Assembly (NCBI GenBank): GCA_000702025.1
Contig: JNKJ01000015.1
Location: 62,001-126,000, forward strand
Length of the DNA: 64,000 bases
Direction: 5' to 3'
From: Blautia schinkii DSM 10518
Lineage (GTDB): Bacteria; Bacillota; Clostridia; Lachnospirales; Lachnospiraceae
The translations under genes were made by a program, and so were the position numbers. This document shows, piece by piece, positions 42,966 through 51,228 of the stretch. Below the pieces are notes generated by a model. The model had not been told where the DNA came from and did not search any database. It saw only the letters and a program-made list of their open reading frames with translations. Every line of letters begins with the position of its first letter. Within the stretch, counting starts at the first letter, position 1.

Positions 42966-43000
42966 GGGGATGCAATGTCTGATATTATCATTGCATCCCC
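42966..43000. terminator. Bidirectional terminator hairpin
   Basis: GGGGATGCAATG (42966-42977) and CATTGCATCCCC (42989-43000) pair perfectly over 12 bases. It lies between two convergent genes and has modest T/A-rich flanks on both sides. Confidence 0.7.
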
Positions 43001-43007
43001 GTAATTC

Positions 43008-43448
43008 TTATTTATCTGCATTTACAGTGGACGATTCAACCACGGTTTTGATCCGATCTTCAAATACATCGGCAGGGACAAGGGCTATTCCTTCGCCATC
43101 TTCGCTCAGCACGATCAGCCGCTGCCCTCCGGTCAAACCGAAGCAGTCGCGGGCCGCTTTGGGAATGACAAGCTGGCCGCGTTCATTGATGGTGACGGAA
43201 CCCCAAATGTGTTTTCCTTTTGGGGCAGGGGGTATTGTGCCAAGTCCGTCCACGGTTTCTGTCTTGACAAGGCTGTCTATGCTGATTCCATAGACTTGCG
43301 CTAATTTTTGGCATTTCTCTATGTCGGGTATGGTCGCGCCGCTTTCCCATTTGGAATATGCCTGGCGGGAGATCCCTATTTTTTCTGCGAGCTCCTCCTG
43401 TGAGTATCCATGAATGCTGCGAAGCATAATCAAATTGTCTTTTAGCAT
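43008..43448 (-). CDS. XRE-AbrB transition-state-type regulator
   Basis: A 146-residue DNA-binding protein with an XRE helix-turn-helix at 4-60 (GYSQEELAEKIGISRQAYSKWE) and a SpoVT-AbrB swapped-hairpin domain at about 78-125 (GSVTINERGQLVIPKAARDCFGL). The fusion provides two DNA-binding modules. Immediately upstream are four tandem copies of a 16-17-base motif, likely its own operator. TGAGGAAATT precedes the ATG. No toxin gene is adjacent, so an antitoxin role is not supported. Confidence 0.88.
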   Translation of the reverse strand: MLKDNLIMLRSIHGYSQEELAEKIGISRQAYSKWESGATIPDIEKCQKLAQVYGISIDSLVKTETVDGLGTIPPAPKGKHIWGSVTINERGQLVIPKAARDCFGLTGGQRLIVLSEDGEGIALVPADVFEDRIKTVVESSTVNADK

Positions 43449-43464
43449 AATTTCCTCATTTCTG

Positions 43465-43530
43465 CAGTGAATTTACCTATACAGTGGATTTACCTATGCA
43501 GTGAATTTACCCATCAGCGAATTTATCTCT
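43465..43530 (-). promoter_or_regulatory. Four operator iterons upstream of the XRE-AbrB gene
   Basis: Tandem units CAGTGAATTTACCTATA (43465), CAGTGGATTTACCTATG (43482), CAGTGAATTTACCCAT (43499) and CAGCGAATTTATCTCT (43515). The spacing of 16-17 bases puts them on nearly the same DNA face every 1.6 turns. They fill the promoter region and touch the 3' end of the hydrolase gene. Confidence 0.75.
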
Positions 43531-44584
43531 AGAGAGAATTGACTGCTTCTATGTAAAAATCTTTGTGTACCGTGTGTATGACATGGTCGCTGGTGTCCGT
43601 CTCAATCAGACGGCAGTTATCGCCAATATAAGTGGCCGCCCGTTCCGCCTGCTCGCGTGAGGCTGCACAGAGATAGGTGCCGTTCTCATGCAGTGATTCC
43701 TTTGCGTGAATATATACGCAGGGAACTTCGATTTCTGATAAAATCTGCTCATGTGTATATCCATGATTCCAGCTTAGATCATAAAAACGTTCTCCATAAG
43801 CAAAATCATACTCCTTGGCATATGCAAACACGGACCAGATGGAAGATGGTAGAAAGCCGATTTTCACCGCTTCGCCCGGATGCTTTTCATGATACTTTTG
43901 TGCATAATTTGCAATACCAGTCATGGCATCCTTCATATATAATTGTCCCCAATAGCAGCGGCGTAGGTAGTAGGCTTCCCAGCATTCTGATTTGTCGGAT
44001 GTATTATAATCGTGAAGAGGCTTATATGTGTCCAGATATGCGAAGCTATTTTCCCAGCCTTCGCCCTCTGTGGAAAATACCGGAGGGTCTTCCAGGACAA
44101 CACCGGCTATATTGCCTCCCCCATATGCCGCAATGTAAGCAGCGGTAAGTGCTCCGTTGGAATGACCGGATACCACTGTGGGTGCGCCTATCACATGATT
44201 GATGAACCAGATGAGGTCATCTCCATTCACATCAATGTAATAAAGGCTTTCCTCATGTGATGAACCGCCATGCCCATAGACATCTGCCGCATAAATATGC
44301 CAGTTCTTACTGAGCTCAGGCATCACAAGTGCATAATCCTCCCAAATGCCCATTTGCCCATGGATGAGCAGGAGAGGGGGCTTGTCATTTTCAATCTCTC
44401 CATAGTTTATAACGTTCCCGGAAGGAAATGTAATCTGTTTTTCCTCCGCGCCGGTTTCGTTCAATGCTTTCTCATACTTATCGTACCAATGGATATTTCG
44501 GTGCCAATAAACAGCGAAAGCTACGGAAGCAAAAGTTACCAGTATCAATAGAATAACTCCAACAACTATCATGACCTTTTTCAT
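43529..44584 (-). CDS. Membrane-anchored alpha/beta hydrolase
   Basis: A 351-residue hydrolase: N-terminal membrane helix at about 4-26, then an alpha/beta fold with oxyanion LLLIHGQMG, nucleophile elbow GHSNGAL, and a C-terminal His in SDHVIH. The active domain would face outside. Substrate unknown. AAAGGA lies nine bases before the ATG at 44584; an ATG at 44593 abuts the binding site and is less likely. Confidence 0.82.
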   Translation of the reverse strand: MKKVMIVVGVILLILVTFASVAFAVYWHRNIHWYDKYEKALNETGAEEKQITFPSGNVINYGEIENDKPPLLLIHGQMGIWEDYALVMPELSKNWHIYAADVYGHGGSSHEESLYYIDVNGDDLIWFINHVIGAPTVVSGHSNGALTAAYIAAYGGGNIAGVVLEDPPVFSTEGEGWENSFAYLDTYKPLHDYNTSDKSECWEAYYLRRCYWGQLYMKDAMTGIANYAQKYHEKHPGEAVKIGFLPSSIWSVFAYAKEYDFAYGERFYDLSWNHGYTHEQILSEIEVPCVYIHAKESLHENGTYLCAASREQAERAATYIGDNCRLIETDTSDHVIHTVHKDFYIEAVNSL

Positions 44585-44721
44585 GGAAAACATTCCTTTC
44601 TTTGATTTCTAGGAATATTGTAATATGAAGTTGCCTGGCCTTCCACCAACTGCAGATGTCAAAATAATGGGTGTTTTGTTATCTTTGGTTGCGCAGGTTT
44701 GAATTCTCAATAAACCAGGAA

Positions 44722-45183
44722 TTAAAGGAGTTCCATATTTATGGATTTTTCAGTGAATCCATAATTGCAGTACATTTCATATGCTGCTTTGTTTTTCGCA
44801 TTGACTTGTAACTCAATGCCATCACAATGTTCTTCTTCCTTGAGTTGCTTCACTTTCTCAAAAAATAAGTGCCCAATCCCCATACCACGATATTTTTCGT
44901 CAACTGCCATGCTATCAATAAAAATTACATCTCTTGTAACATGAGCCGAATCTTCAATGTGACGAAACATTATTTCCATAATTCCTACCACAATTCCGTC
45001 TGTTTCAGCAACAAAAAATGTATGATTCTCCACAGTTTTTGCAAAAGTATTTATAGGGATTAAGTCGTTAGCAGGCTTATATATATCAGGTCTCCATGCA
45101 ATATGCATCTGCTGAACCTGATTCATTATTCTTACAACATCGTTCCAATCGGTTATCGCTGCATTTCTAATTAGGAAATCCAT
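44722..45183 (-). CDS. GNAT-family N-acetyltransferase
   Basis: A 153-residue acetyltransferase. The acetyl-CoA loop is YRGMGIGHLFFEKVKQL, and the C-terminal NKAAYEMYCNYGFTEKSINMEL is typical. It acetylates an unknown amine. GGAGGCAATA precedes the ATG at 45183. The upstream open frame to 45309 codes for a hydrophobic stretch without family match and is not included. Confidence 0.88.
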   Translation of the reverse strand: MDFLIRNAAITDWNDVVRIMNQVQQMHIAWRPDIYKPANDLIPINTFAKTVENHTFFVAETDGIVVGIMEIMFRHIEDSAHVTRDVIFIDSMAVDEKYRGMGIGHLFFEKVKQLKEEEHCDGIELQVNAKNKAAYEMYCNYGFTEKSINMELL

Positions 45184-45320
45184 TATTGCCTCCATATTTT
45201 CATAAATAAAATCTTTCCTACGTGTTGATAGGTCCAGTATGATACAGACAAATAAAAAAATCAAGCAGAGCAGGAGTACCGGTTGCCTTTTTGTGAAAAA
45301 GCGGATCAAGAATAAAAAGG

Positions 45321-45369
45321 TTGACTATAAATGAAAAGATGCTATAATGTACTTGTACAATAAGTACAA
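45321..45369 (+). promoter_or_regulatory. Promoter and operator of the GntR-ABC operon
   Basis: TTGACT (45321-45326), 16-base spacer, TATAAT (45343-45348), followed by the inverted repeat TTGTAC-AATAA-GTACAA (45353-45369) over the start site. The GTAC-containing palindrome suits a YtrA-type GntR repressor, here encoded by the first gene. Confidence 0.8.
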
Positions 45370-45394
45370 TATTAGAAGGCAAGGATGATCAGTC

Positions 45395-45772
45395 ATGGAA
45401 ATTATCATTAGCAATAATGTCAATAAGCCAATATATGAACAAATCACATCACAGATTAAGGCAATGATCATGAGCGGAGATTTGCAGGCCGGAGATGCGA
45501 TTCCCTCAATGCGGGCATTGGCAAAATCAATCCATGTAAGCGTCATAACTGTTCAAAAAGCCTATGAAGAGTTGCAACGGGATGGTTTCATAGAAACCAC
45601 AGTCGGCAGAGGGAGTTTTGTATCTGCGCAAAACAAAGAATTTTATCAGGAAGAGCAACAGCGTATCGCAGAGGAGCATTTACAGGCTGCCGCAGAGATT
45701 GGCCGGACAAATAATATCTCCCTTGAAAAATTGACGGAGTTGTTGGCTTTATTCTATCAGGAGGACGAATAG
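45395..45772 (+). CDS. GntR-family regulator, YtrA type
   Basis: A 125-residue repressor with only the winged helix (residues 8-75: YEQITSQIKAMIMSGDLQAG, ...SVITVQKAYEELQRDGFIE) and a short helical dimerisation tail. Proteins of this branch repress adjacent ABC exporter genes and respond to cell-envelope antibiotics. AAGGATGATCAGTC precedes the ATG. The next gene is one base after its stop. Confidence 0.92.
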   Translation: MEIIISNNVNKPIYEQITSQIKAMIMSGDLQAGDAIPSMRALAKSIHVSVITVQKAYEELQRDGFIETTVGRGSFVSAQNKEFYQEEQQRIAEEHLQAAAEIGRTNNISLEKLTELLALFYQEDE

Positions 45773-45773
45773 C

Positions 45774-46640
45774 ATGGAAAATATTTTAGAATTACAGCAG
45801 GTTTCCAAGGCATTTCCCAACTCGAATTTTACGTTGGAGAACGTGACGTTGTCATTGCCGTATGGTTCTATTTTAGGCTTTGTTGGGGAAAACGGGGCCG
45901 GAAAAACCACGACAATCGGTTGTATTTTGAACACGATTGCAAAAGACAGCGGGACAGTAAAGCTGTTTGGAAAAGAAATGCAGGACGCAGACACAGATAT
46001 GCGTGAGAAAATTGGCGTTGTTTATGACGGTGACAATTTTCCTGCCTATTTGACTGCAAAACAATTATCCGAAGTATTGGAGGGACTCTATACACAATGG
46101 GACAATGCCCTTTTTCAGAAGTATTTAGAGCAATTCCACCTGGCCCAAAATCAAAAAATCAAACACTATTCCAGAGGAATGACAATGAAATTAGCAATGG
46201 CTGCGGCTTTGGCACACCATCCGCAATTATTGATCTTAGACGAGGCGACCAGCGGTTTGGACCCCATAATGCGTGATGAAATGCTGGATGTTTTTCTGGA
46301 GTTTGTGCAGGAAGAAGACCATTCTATTCTGTTGTCCTCCCATATCACAAGTGATTTAGAAAAAGTTGCGGATTACATTACTTTTATTCATAACGGGAAG
46401 CTTATTATGACTGCATCAAAAGATGATTTGGTATATAACTATGGTGTTATGCGCTGTAAGGAAAGCCAGTTTCTTGCATTGGACCCGAAGGATATTCTTG
46501 CTTACCGGAAACGAGATTTTCAGATTGATGTGCTGGTTGCTAACGCAAAGGATGCGCAAAAGAAGTACAAAGGCGTTGTGACAGACCATGTTTCTGTTGA
46601 TGAAATTATGCTGCTTTTGGTAAAGGGGGAACGGGCATGA
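45774..46640 (+). CDS. ABC transporter ATP-binding protein
   Basis: A 288-residue ATPase: Walker A GENGAGKTT, signature YSRGMTMKLA, Walker B LLILDEATSGLDP and a C-terminal accessory region. Partner of the membrane protein that follows, whose start overlaps its stop (ATGA). Probably part of an exporter for an envelope-active compound, under the GntR repressor. GGAGGACGAATAGC precedes the ATG. Confidence 0.93.
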   Translation: MENILELQQVSKAFPNSNFTLENVTLSLPYGSILGFVGENGAGKTTTIGCILNTIAKDSGTVKLFGKEMQDADTDMREKIGVVYDGDNFPAYLTAKQLSEVLEGLYTQWDNALFQKYLEQFHLAQNQKIKHYSRGMTMKLAMAAALAHHPQLLILDEATSGLDPIMRDEMLDVFLEFVQEEDHSILLSSHITSDLEKVADYITFIHNGKLIMTASKDDLVYNYGVMRCKESQFLALDPKDILAYRKRDFQIDVLVANAKDAQKKYKGVVTDHVSVDEIMLLLVKGERA

Positions 46641-47293
46641 AAGGACTTTTAAAGAACAATTTTTATGCGGCGGTTTCAAACGTCAAAGTGTTTTCCATTG
46701 TTATGATTTTACTGGGCGTTTTTGTTGTTGCTATGGACAATAAAATACCATCGTTGATTATTGCCTATATGTTGTTGAGCATGGTTGGTTTTTCCCTTAA
46801 TTCAGCTGCAAGCCTGCGAAAGGAAGGTGCTTCCAAGTGGAGCAAATATAAGCTCACTGCACCTGTAAAGAGGTCTGAGATTGTACAGAGCTATTTTTTC
46901 AGTCTGTTGTTGTGGCTGATTGTGGGAATGGTTTTTGCGGGAATTACGGTGGCCTTGTCAATTGCACTGCATGGTTTTCCCTTTGACAGAAATACAGATG
47001 TTTTCATGCTGTTTGTAGTAGGGATTGGAGTAAGTCTGTTTATGGGAGCGATATTTTTTCCGCTGTTCTACCTGGGCGGGGAGGAGCGGAATGAGGTGTT
47101 TTTAGTAATCAGCTTGCTTGGCGCAATCGGTGTTGTCATGGGGCTTACTACTATCATAAATGTCTTGTTTCCGGCACGTATGACGACTATACAGATAATT
47201 TTAGGCGGTGTGATCATCCTTGTAAGTGCTCTATTTGTTTTTATATTTTCCTGCCCGCTGACCACATATGTGTACCACAAAAAAGAATATTAA
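46637..47293 (+). CDS. ABC-2 type transporter permease
   Basis: A 218-residue membrane protein with six hydrophobic helices (first near 18-34; last near 190-208). It has the KYKLTAPVKRSEIVQSYF coupling region typical of ABC-2 permeases in GntR-YtrA operons. Third and last gene of the operon. Substrate unknown. Confidence 0.88.
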   Translation: MKGLLKNNFYAAVSNVKVFSIVMILLGVFVVAMDNKIPSLIIAYMLLSMVGFSLNSAASLRKEGASKWSKYKLTAPVKRSEIVQSYFFSLLLWLIVGMVFAGITVALSIALHGFPFDRNTDVFMLFVVGIGVSLFMGAIFFPLFYLGGEERNEVFLVISLLGAIGVVMGLTTIINVLFPARMTTIQIILGGVIILVSALFVFIFSCPLTTYVYHKKEY

Positions 47294-47315
47294 GTGAAAA
47301 ATTTGAATAAAGGGG

Positions 47316-47346
47316 TTGACTCTTACACTGTGGTATACTCTATCCT
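47316..47346 (+). promoter_or_regulatory. MerR-type promoter with 19-bp spacer
   Basis: TTGACT (47316-47321), a 19-base spacer containing the dyad TAC-ACTGTG-GTA, and TATCCT (47341-47346). Overlong spacers with a central dyad are the hallmark of promoters twisted into shape by MerR-family activators, so this gene is probably autoregulated. Confidence 0.75.
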
Positions 47347-47394
47347 ATAGATGAGCTCAAGGAAATACAACCACATATGTGAGAGGTGGAAACA

Positions 47395-48219
47395 ATGTTG
47401 AAAATAGGAGATTTTTCAAAGCTGTCGAGAATCGGTATCCGCATGCTGCGCCATTATGATGAGATGGGACTGCTCATGCCGGCTTCTGTAGATGATTTTA
47501 CCGGATACCGCTATTACTCAGAAGACCAGCTCACCAGAGCGGAGAGAATCCAGGTCCTGAAAAATATGGGCTTTGGCCTTGCTGTAATCAAAGAGATTCT
47601 GGAAAAGTATGAGGATGCAGGACAGATTGAGCATTTTCTGCAGATTAAGCGAAGGGAATTAGAGCAGGAGGCCGAAGCTTTACAAAATAAGCTGCACCTT
47701 CTCGACAATGCGATGAAATGGCTGAGAAAGGATGGAAATCTTATGGAATATCATGTGACTTTAAAAGAAATGCCGAAACGTTATGTAGCAAGTGTGCGCC
47801 AGGTAATTCCGGCGTATGATCAGGAGGGGATACTTTGGCAGATGCTTAATGAGGAGATTGCCCCTCAGAATGTCCAGATGGACAATCCCTGCTGTGGGCT
47901 GGCGGTTTTCCACGATAAAGGCTTTAAAGAAAGCGATGTGGATGTGGAAATCCAGGCATCTGTAAAGGGCAAGTACCACGACACAGAGCATGTTCGTTTT
48001 AAAGAGGTGGAGCCGGTTCAGATTGCTTCCGCTACCTACAAGGGAAGCTACGAGCAGATTACCAGAGTGAATGAGGCAGTGGCGCGTTGGGTGTGCGAGA
48101 ACGGCTATGAATTCGACGGGGCGTCCTTCTGTATTTACCATGTGAGCCCCGGTCATACACAGGATCCGGAGGAGTATGTGACAGAGGTGTGTTTTCCGGT
48201 GCGAAAGAAGAACGCATAG
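47395..48219 (+). CDS. MerR-family regulator with GyrI-like effector domain
   Basis: A 274-residue multidrug-sensing regulator. N-terminal MerR helix-turn-helix (LKIGDFSKLSRIGIRMLRHY), coiled-coil dimer helix about 80-110, and a GyrI-like ligand-binding domain at 120-274 (KEMPKRYVASVRQVIPAYDQ ... SPGHTQDPEEYVTEVCFPV). BmrR and TipA-type proteins bind hydrophobic drugs there. The ATG at 47395 follows GAGAGG; a GTG at 47386 is inside that site. It is a single-gene unit ended by a strong terminator. Confidence 0.92.
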   Translation: MLKIGDFSKLSRIGIRMLRHYDEMGLLMPASVDDFTGYRYYSEDQLTRAERIQVLKNMGFGLAVIKEILEKYEDAGQIEHFLQIKRRELEQEAEALQNKLHLLDNAMKWLRKDGNLMEYHVTLKEMPKRYVASVRQVIPAYDQEGILWQMLNEEIAPQNVQMDNPCCGLAVFHDKGFKESDVDVEIQASVKGKYHDTEHVRFKEVEPVQIASATYKGSYEQITRVNEAVARWVCENGYEFDGASFCIYHVSPGHTQDPEEYVTEVCFPVRKKNA

Positions 48220-48260
48220 AATATCTCAAAAATAAACGATTGACTCCTTGAAACAGAAAA

Positions 48261-48306
48261 AACCGCTATCTAAGCAGTCTATACTGCGGCGATAGCGGTT
48301 TTTTTT
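48261..48306 (+). terminator. Intrinsic terminator after the MerR gene
   Basis: AACCGCTATC (48261-48270) pairs with GATAGCGGTT (48291-48300), with an inner GCAGT/ACTGC stem, followed by eight Ts counting from the stem. Confidence 0.92.
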
Positions 48307-48459
48307 ATACCAGGAAGGCACTCCAATTTGTTCTATGTGATACGCAACCTTACAGAAAGGTAAGTTGCTTTTAGAATCTTGACAAAATATAATAGTTCTA
48401 TAGAAAGTACACTAAGGGCTGTACCAAGCAGTACATCAAGGATTATACGGAAAATTACT

Positions 48460-48518
48460 GATAACATTATAAAAACATTACAAATAACGTTACAGATAAC
48501 AGTATAAATACATTAAAA
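48460..48518 (+). promoter_or_regulatory. Direct repeats upstream of the OmpR-type regulator
   Basis: Two 24-base direct repeats (GATAACATTATAAAAACATT at 48460 and GATAACAGTATAAATACATT at 48495, continuing four more bases each) lie 35 bases apart, with a similar AATAACGTTACA between them. They end 20 bases before the regulator ATG. Spaced direct repeats suit tandem binding of an OmpR-type response regulator. Confidence 0.55.
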
Positions 48519-48538
48519 AAGAAGGAAGTGAAAATTGC

Positions 48539-49246
48539 ATGAATAACAAACTTCTGCTTTTGGAAGACGACATCAGTTTAATAGACGGCCTGCAATATTC
48601 CTTAAATAAAAATGGGTTTGCAGTTGAAATTGCCCGCACCGTATCAGAGGCAAAAAAGCATCTGCAGGATATCGAACAGTACGATTTGTTGATTTTGGAC
48701 GTCACTCTGCCGGACGGTACAGGGTTTGAAGTGTGCGAACTGATTCGCAAAAGAAATGAGCACATCCCAATCATATTCCTCACGGCATCCGATGAGGAGG
48801 TCAGCATTATCCGCGGCTTGGACTGCGGCGGTGATGACTATATTACCAAACCTTTTAAGCTGGGGGAATTGTGTTCCCGTATCCATGCTTTGCTGAGGAG
48901 GGCCGGGTTATCAAAGGCCAAAGACGAAAAAATCACACAAGTTGATTGCGGAGATATTTCTATAGATTTTCTAACTAGTCGTGTTGCATTAAGGCAGCAG
49001 CCGCTGGACTTAACAAATGTAGAGTACAGGCTGCTTTGCCTGCTGGTACAAAACGTCAACCGCATCGTTACAAGGGAAATTATTTTTGATGAGTTATGGG
49101 ATGGGGCCGGCAATTTTGTAGATGACAATACTTTGTCAGTATACATCAGGAGGCTCCGCGAAAAGGTTGAAACGGACCCCTCCCATCCGAAGCATTTGAT
49201 CACAGTACGTGGATTTGGGTATCAATGGAAAGAGGTGTCCGAGTGA
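48539..49246 (+). CDS. OmpR/PhoB-family response regulator
   Basis: A 235-residue regulator: receiver domain with Asp54 (LLILDVTLPDG) and Lys104 (TKPF), then a winged-helix DNA-binding domain (LDLTNVEYRLLCLLVQNVNR ... VRGFGYQW). It probably controls the ABC genes downstream in response to an antimicrobial peptide, as in BceRS-like modules. AGAAGGAAGTGAAAATTGC precedes the ATG. The kinase start overlaps its stop. Confidence 0.94.
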   Translation: MNNKLLLLEDDISLIDGLQYSLNKNGFAVEIARTVSEAKKHLQDIEQYDLLILDVTLPDGTGFEVCELIRKRNEHIPIIFLTASDEEVSIIRGLDCGGDDYITKPFKLGELCSRIHALLRRAGLSKAKDEKITQVDCGDISIDFLTSRVALRQQPLDLTNVEYRLLCLLVQNVNRIVTREIIFDELWDGAGNFVDDNTLSVYIRRLREKVETDPSHPKHLITVRGFGYQWKEVSE

Positions 49247-50472
49247 GTTTTCTTCAAGATAAGCAGATACGTAGGTTTGTCATCTTTATGATTTCCTTTG
49301 GGGTTATGACATTGTGTGCAGGTTTGCTGTTTACCGTGAGTCTGAGTAATGCGCCCAAAAGCATTTATGTTTCCCACGATGAGGCCGTTGCTTCTTCCCT
49401 TCTGCAGCAGGGCATTCCCAAAGAAGTGATTGCAGACGCTTTGTTAAATACAGAGGCAGACAGGGAAGGACGCAAATTGGTGGCTGCGCTGGGGCTTGGA
49501 ATGCAATCCGCAAATGATTCACTGCCTTTACTTGGGGATTTTCGGAAATCTGTAATCAAAAACACCTCCGTTAGTTTGGTACTTTTACTTATAATTCTTT
49601 ATGTTGGGACCTTTATTTTCTTTTGGCACAGGAAGCGCCTCTATCTACAGGCAGAAAAAGTAATAGAGAATTATATCAATGGAGATTTTTCCTGGCATCT
49701 TCCGCACAACAGTGAAGGCGCAGTTTTTCGTATGTTTGCCTCTGTTGAACAGCTTGCCACCATGCTCCAGGCCAAAAGTGATACAGAGCATAAAACAAAA
49801 GAGTTCTTAAAAAGCACCATCTCAGATATATCCCACCAATTAAAAACGCCTTTGGCCGCCATCACAATGTATCAGGAAATTATTGCGGACGAGCCGGATA
49901 ATGAGGAGGCTGTGAGAAAGTTTTCCGGCAAAATCGGAATGTCCCTGAAACGTATGGAGGATTTAATCCAGTCTATGCTAAAAATCACCCGTTTGGATAC
50001 GGAAAGTATTGTTTTTGAAAAAAACGAGTACAACGTATCAGAGCTGATTTCCCGTTCCATCAGTGAATTGACGGACAGAGCAGGAAAGGAACAGAAACAG
50101 ATTATCATTGAGGGGAATCCGGAGCAGCTTGTCATTTGCGATTTAGAATGGACAAGCGAAGCGGTGGGTAATCTGGTGAAAAATGCTTTGGACCATACAA
50201 AGCCAGGAGATACGATTCGTATTTCGTGGGAACAGACTCCGGCAATACTACGGCTTTTTATCTGTGACACCGGAGCCGGGATTGCTCCGGAGGATATACA
50301 CCATATTTTCAAGCGCTTTTACCGCAGTAAACATTCCCTTGATACACAGGGAATCGGCCTGGGCCTGCCTTTGGCGAAATCTATTATTGAGGGGCAGGGA
50401 GGTCTGTTGTCTGTGCAGAGCAAGCTGAATGAAGGCACCATATTCACCATCAGCCTTCTTACTGAATCGTAA
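49243..50472 (+). CDS. Sensor histidine kinase of the OmpR system
   Basis: A 409-residue kinase with two membrane helices (about 11-32 and 100-120), an outside loop of some 70 residues, HisKA with the phospho-acceptor in SDISHQLKTPLAAI, and HATPase (N-box NLVKNALDH, G1 DTGAGI, G2 GIGLGLPLAK). The GTG at 49243 overlaps the regulator stop (GTGA) and has AGAGG upstream; ATG 49225 is an alternative. The modest sensor loop suggests that the partner ABC transporter may help in sensing. Confidence 0.93.
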   Translation: MSFLQDKQIRRFVIFMISFGVMTLCAGLLFTVSLSNAPKSIYVSHDEAVASSLLQQGIPKEVIADALLNTEADREGRKLVAALGLGMQSANDSLPLLGDFRKSVIKNTSVSLVLLLIILYVGTFIFFWHRKRLYLQAEKVIENYINGDFSWHLPHNSEGAVFRMFASVEQLATMLQAKSDTEHKTKEFLKSTISDISHQLKTPLAAITMYQEIIADEPDNEEAVRKFSGKIGMSLKRMEDLIQSMLKITRLDTESIVFEKNEYNVSELISRSISELTDRAGKEQKQIIIEGNPEQLVICDLEWTSEAVGNLVKNALDHTKPGDTIRISWEQTPAILRLFICDTGAGIAPEDIHHIFKRFYRSKHSLDTQGIGLGLPLAKSIIEGQGGLLSVQSKLNEGTIFTISLLTES

Positions 50473-50532
50473 GGTTAAATTCATGTGGTTGTAAGCTGCA
50501 TCTGTTATTCTTTCGGAAAGGAGGTAGAATAC

Positions 50533-51228
50533 ATGCAAATTTTAAAAATTCAAAACTTATGTAAAACATACGGAAAGGGTGAGGCCAAGGTTGAGGCGCT
50601 CAAAGACGTCTCTTTTTCCCTGGAAAAGGGCGAATTTGCCGCAGTGGTTGGCGAATCCGGCTCCGGCAAAAGTACCCTGCTTAATTGTATCGGAGCTTTA
50701 GACAATCCAACATCCGGTACGATATTGATGGATGGACAGAATCTTTTTTCTATGAAGGAAGAGGAACGTACAATTTTCAGACGGCGTAACATTGGGTTCA
50801 TCTTTCAGTCCTTTCAGCTTGTTTCCGAATTGAATGTGGAGCAGAACATCATGTTTCCCCTGCTTCTGGATTACCGAAAACCAGACCCGGCAGCAATCAA
50901 TGAGATTTTAGAGCTGCTTGGGCTGAAGGAACGCCGTTCCCATCTGCCAAGTCAGTTATCCGGCGGACAGCAGCAGAGGGTTGCCATTGGACGTGCGCTG
51001 ATCACAAAACCAAAGCTGATTTTAGCCGATGAGCCCACTGGAAATCTGGACAGCAAAAACAGTCAGGACGTGGTTGATTTGCTTACGCAATGCTCAAGAC
51101 GTTATCAGCAGACAATCCTTATGATTACGCATAATAAGAATCTGACAGCTTCGGTTGACCGGGTGTTTGGGGTATCGGACGGTGTTCTCAAGGATTTGGG
51201 AGGTACGGCGGATGAAAAATTATCTTGA
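50533..51228 (+). CDS. ABC transporter ATP-binding protein, MacB/BceA type
   Basis: A 231-residue ATPase: Walker [10 protein letters not shown], signature [15 protein letters not shown], Walker [17 protein letters not shown]. This class powers FtsX-type permeases. GAAAGGAGGTAGAATAC precedes the ATG at 50533. The permease gene begins inside its 3' end, a 17-base overlap. Confidence 0.94.
   Translation: MQILKIQNLCKTYGKGEAKVEALKDVSFSLEKGEFAAVVGESGSGKSTLLNCIGALDNPTSGTILMDGQNLFSMKEEERTIFRRRNIGFIFQSFQLVSELNVEQNIMFPLLLDYRKPDPAAINEILELLGLKERRSHLPSQLSGGQQQRVAIGRALITKPKLILADEPTGNLDSKNSQDVVDLLTQCSRRYQQTILMITHNKNLTASVDRVFGVSDGVLKDLGGTADEKLS

Noticed and set aside
43008-43448. Antitoxin of a toxin-antitoxin pair (AbrB/MazE-like)
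   Set aside because: No small toxin gene is adjacent; the XRE fusion and self-operators fit a regulator better.
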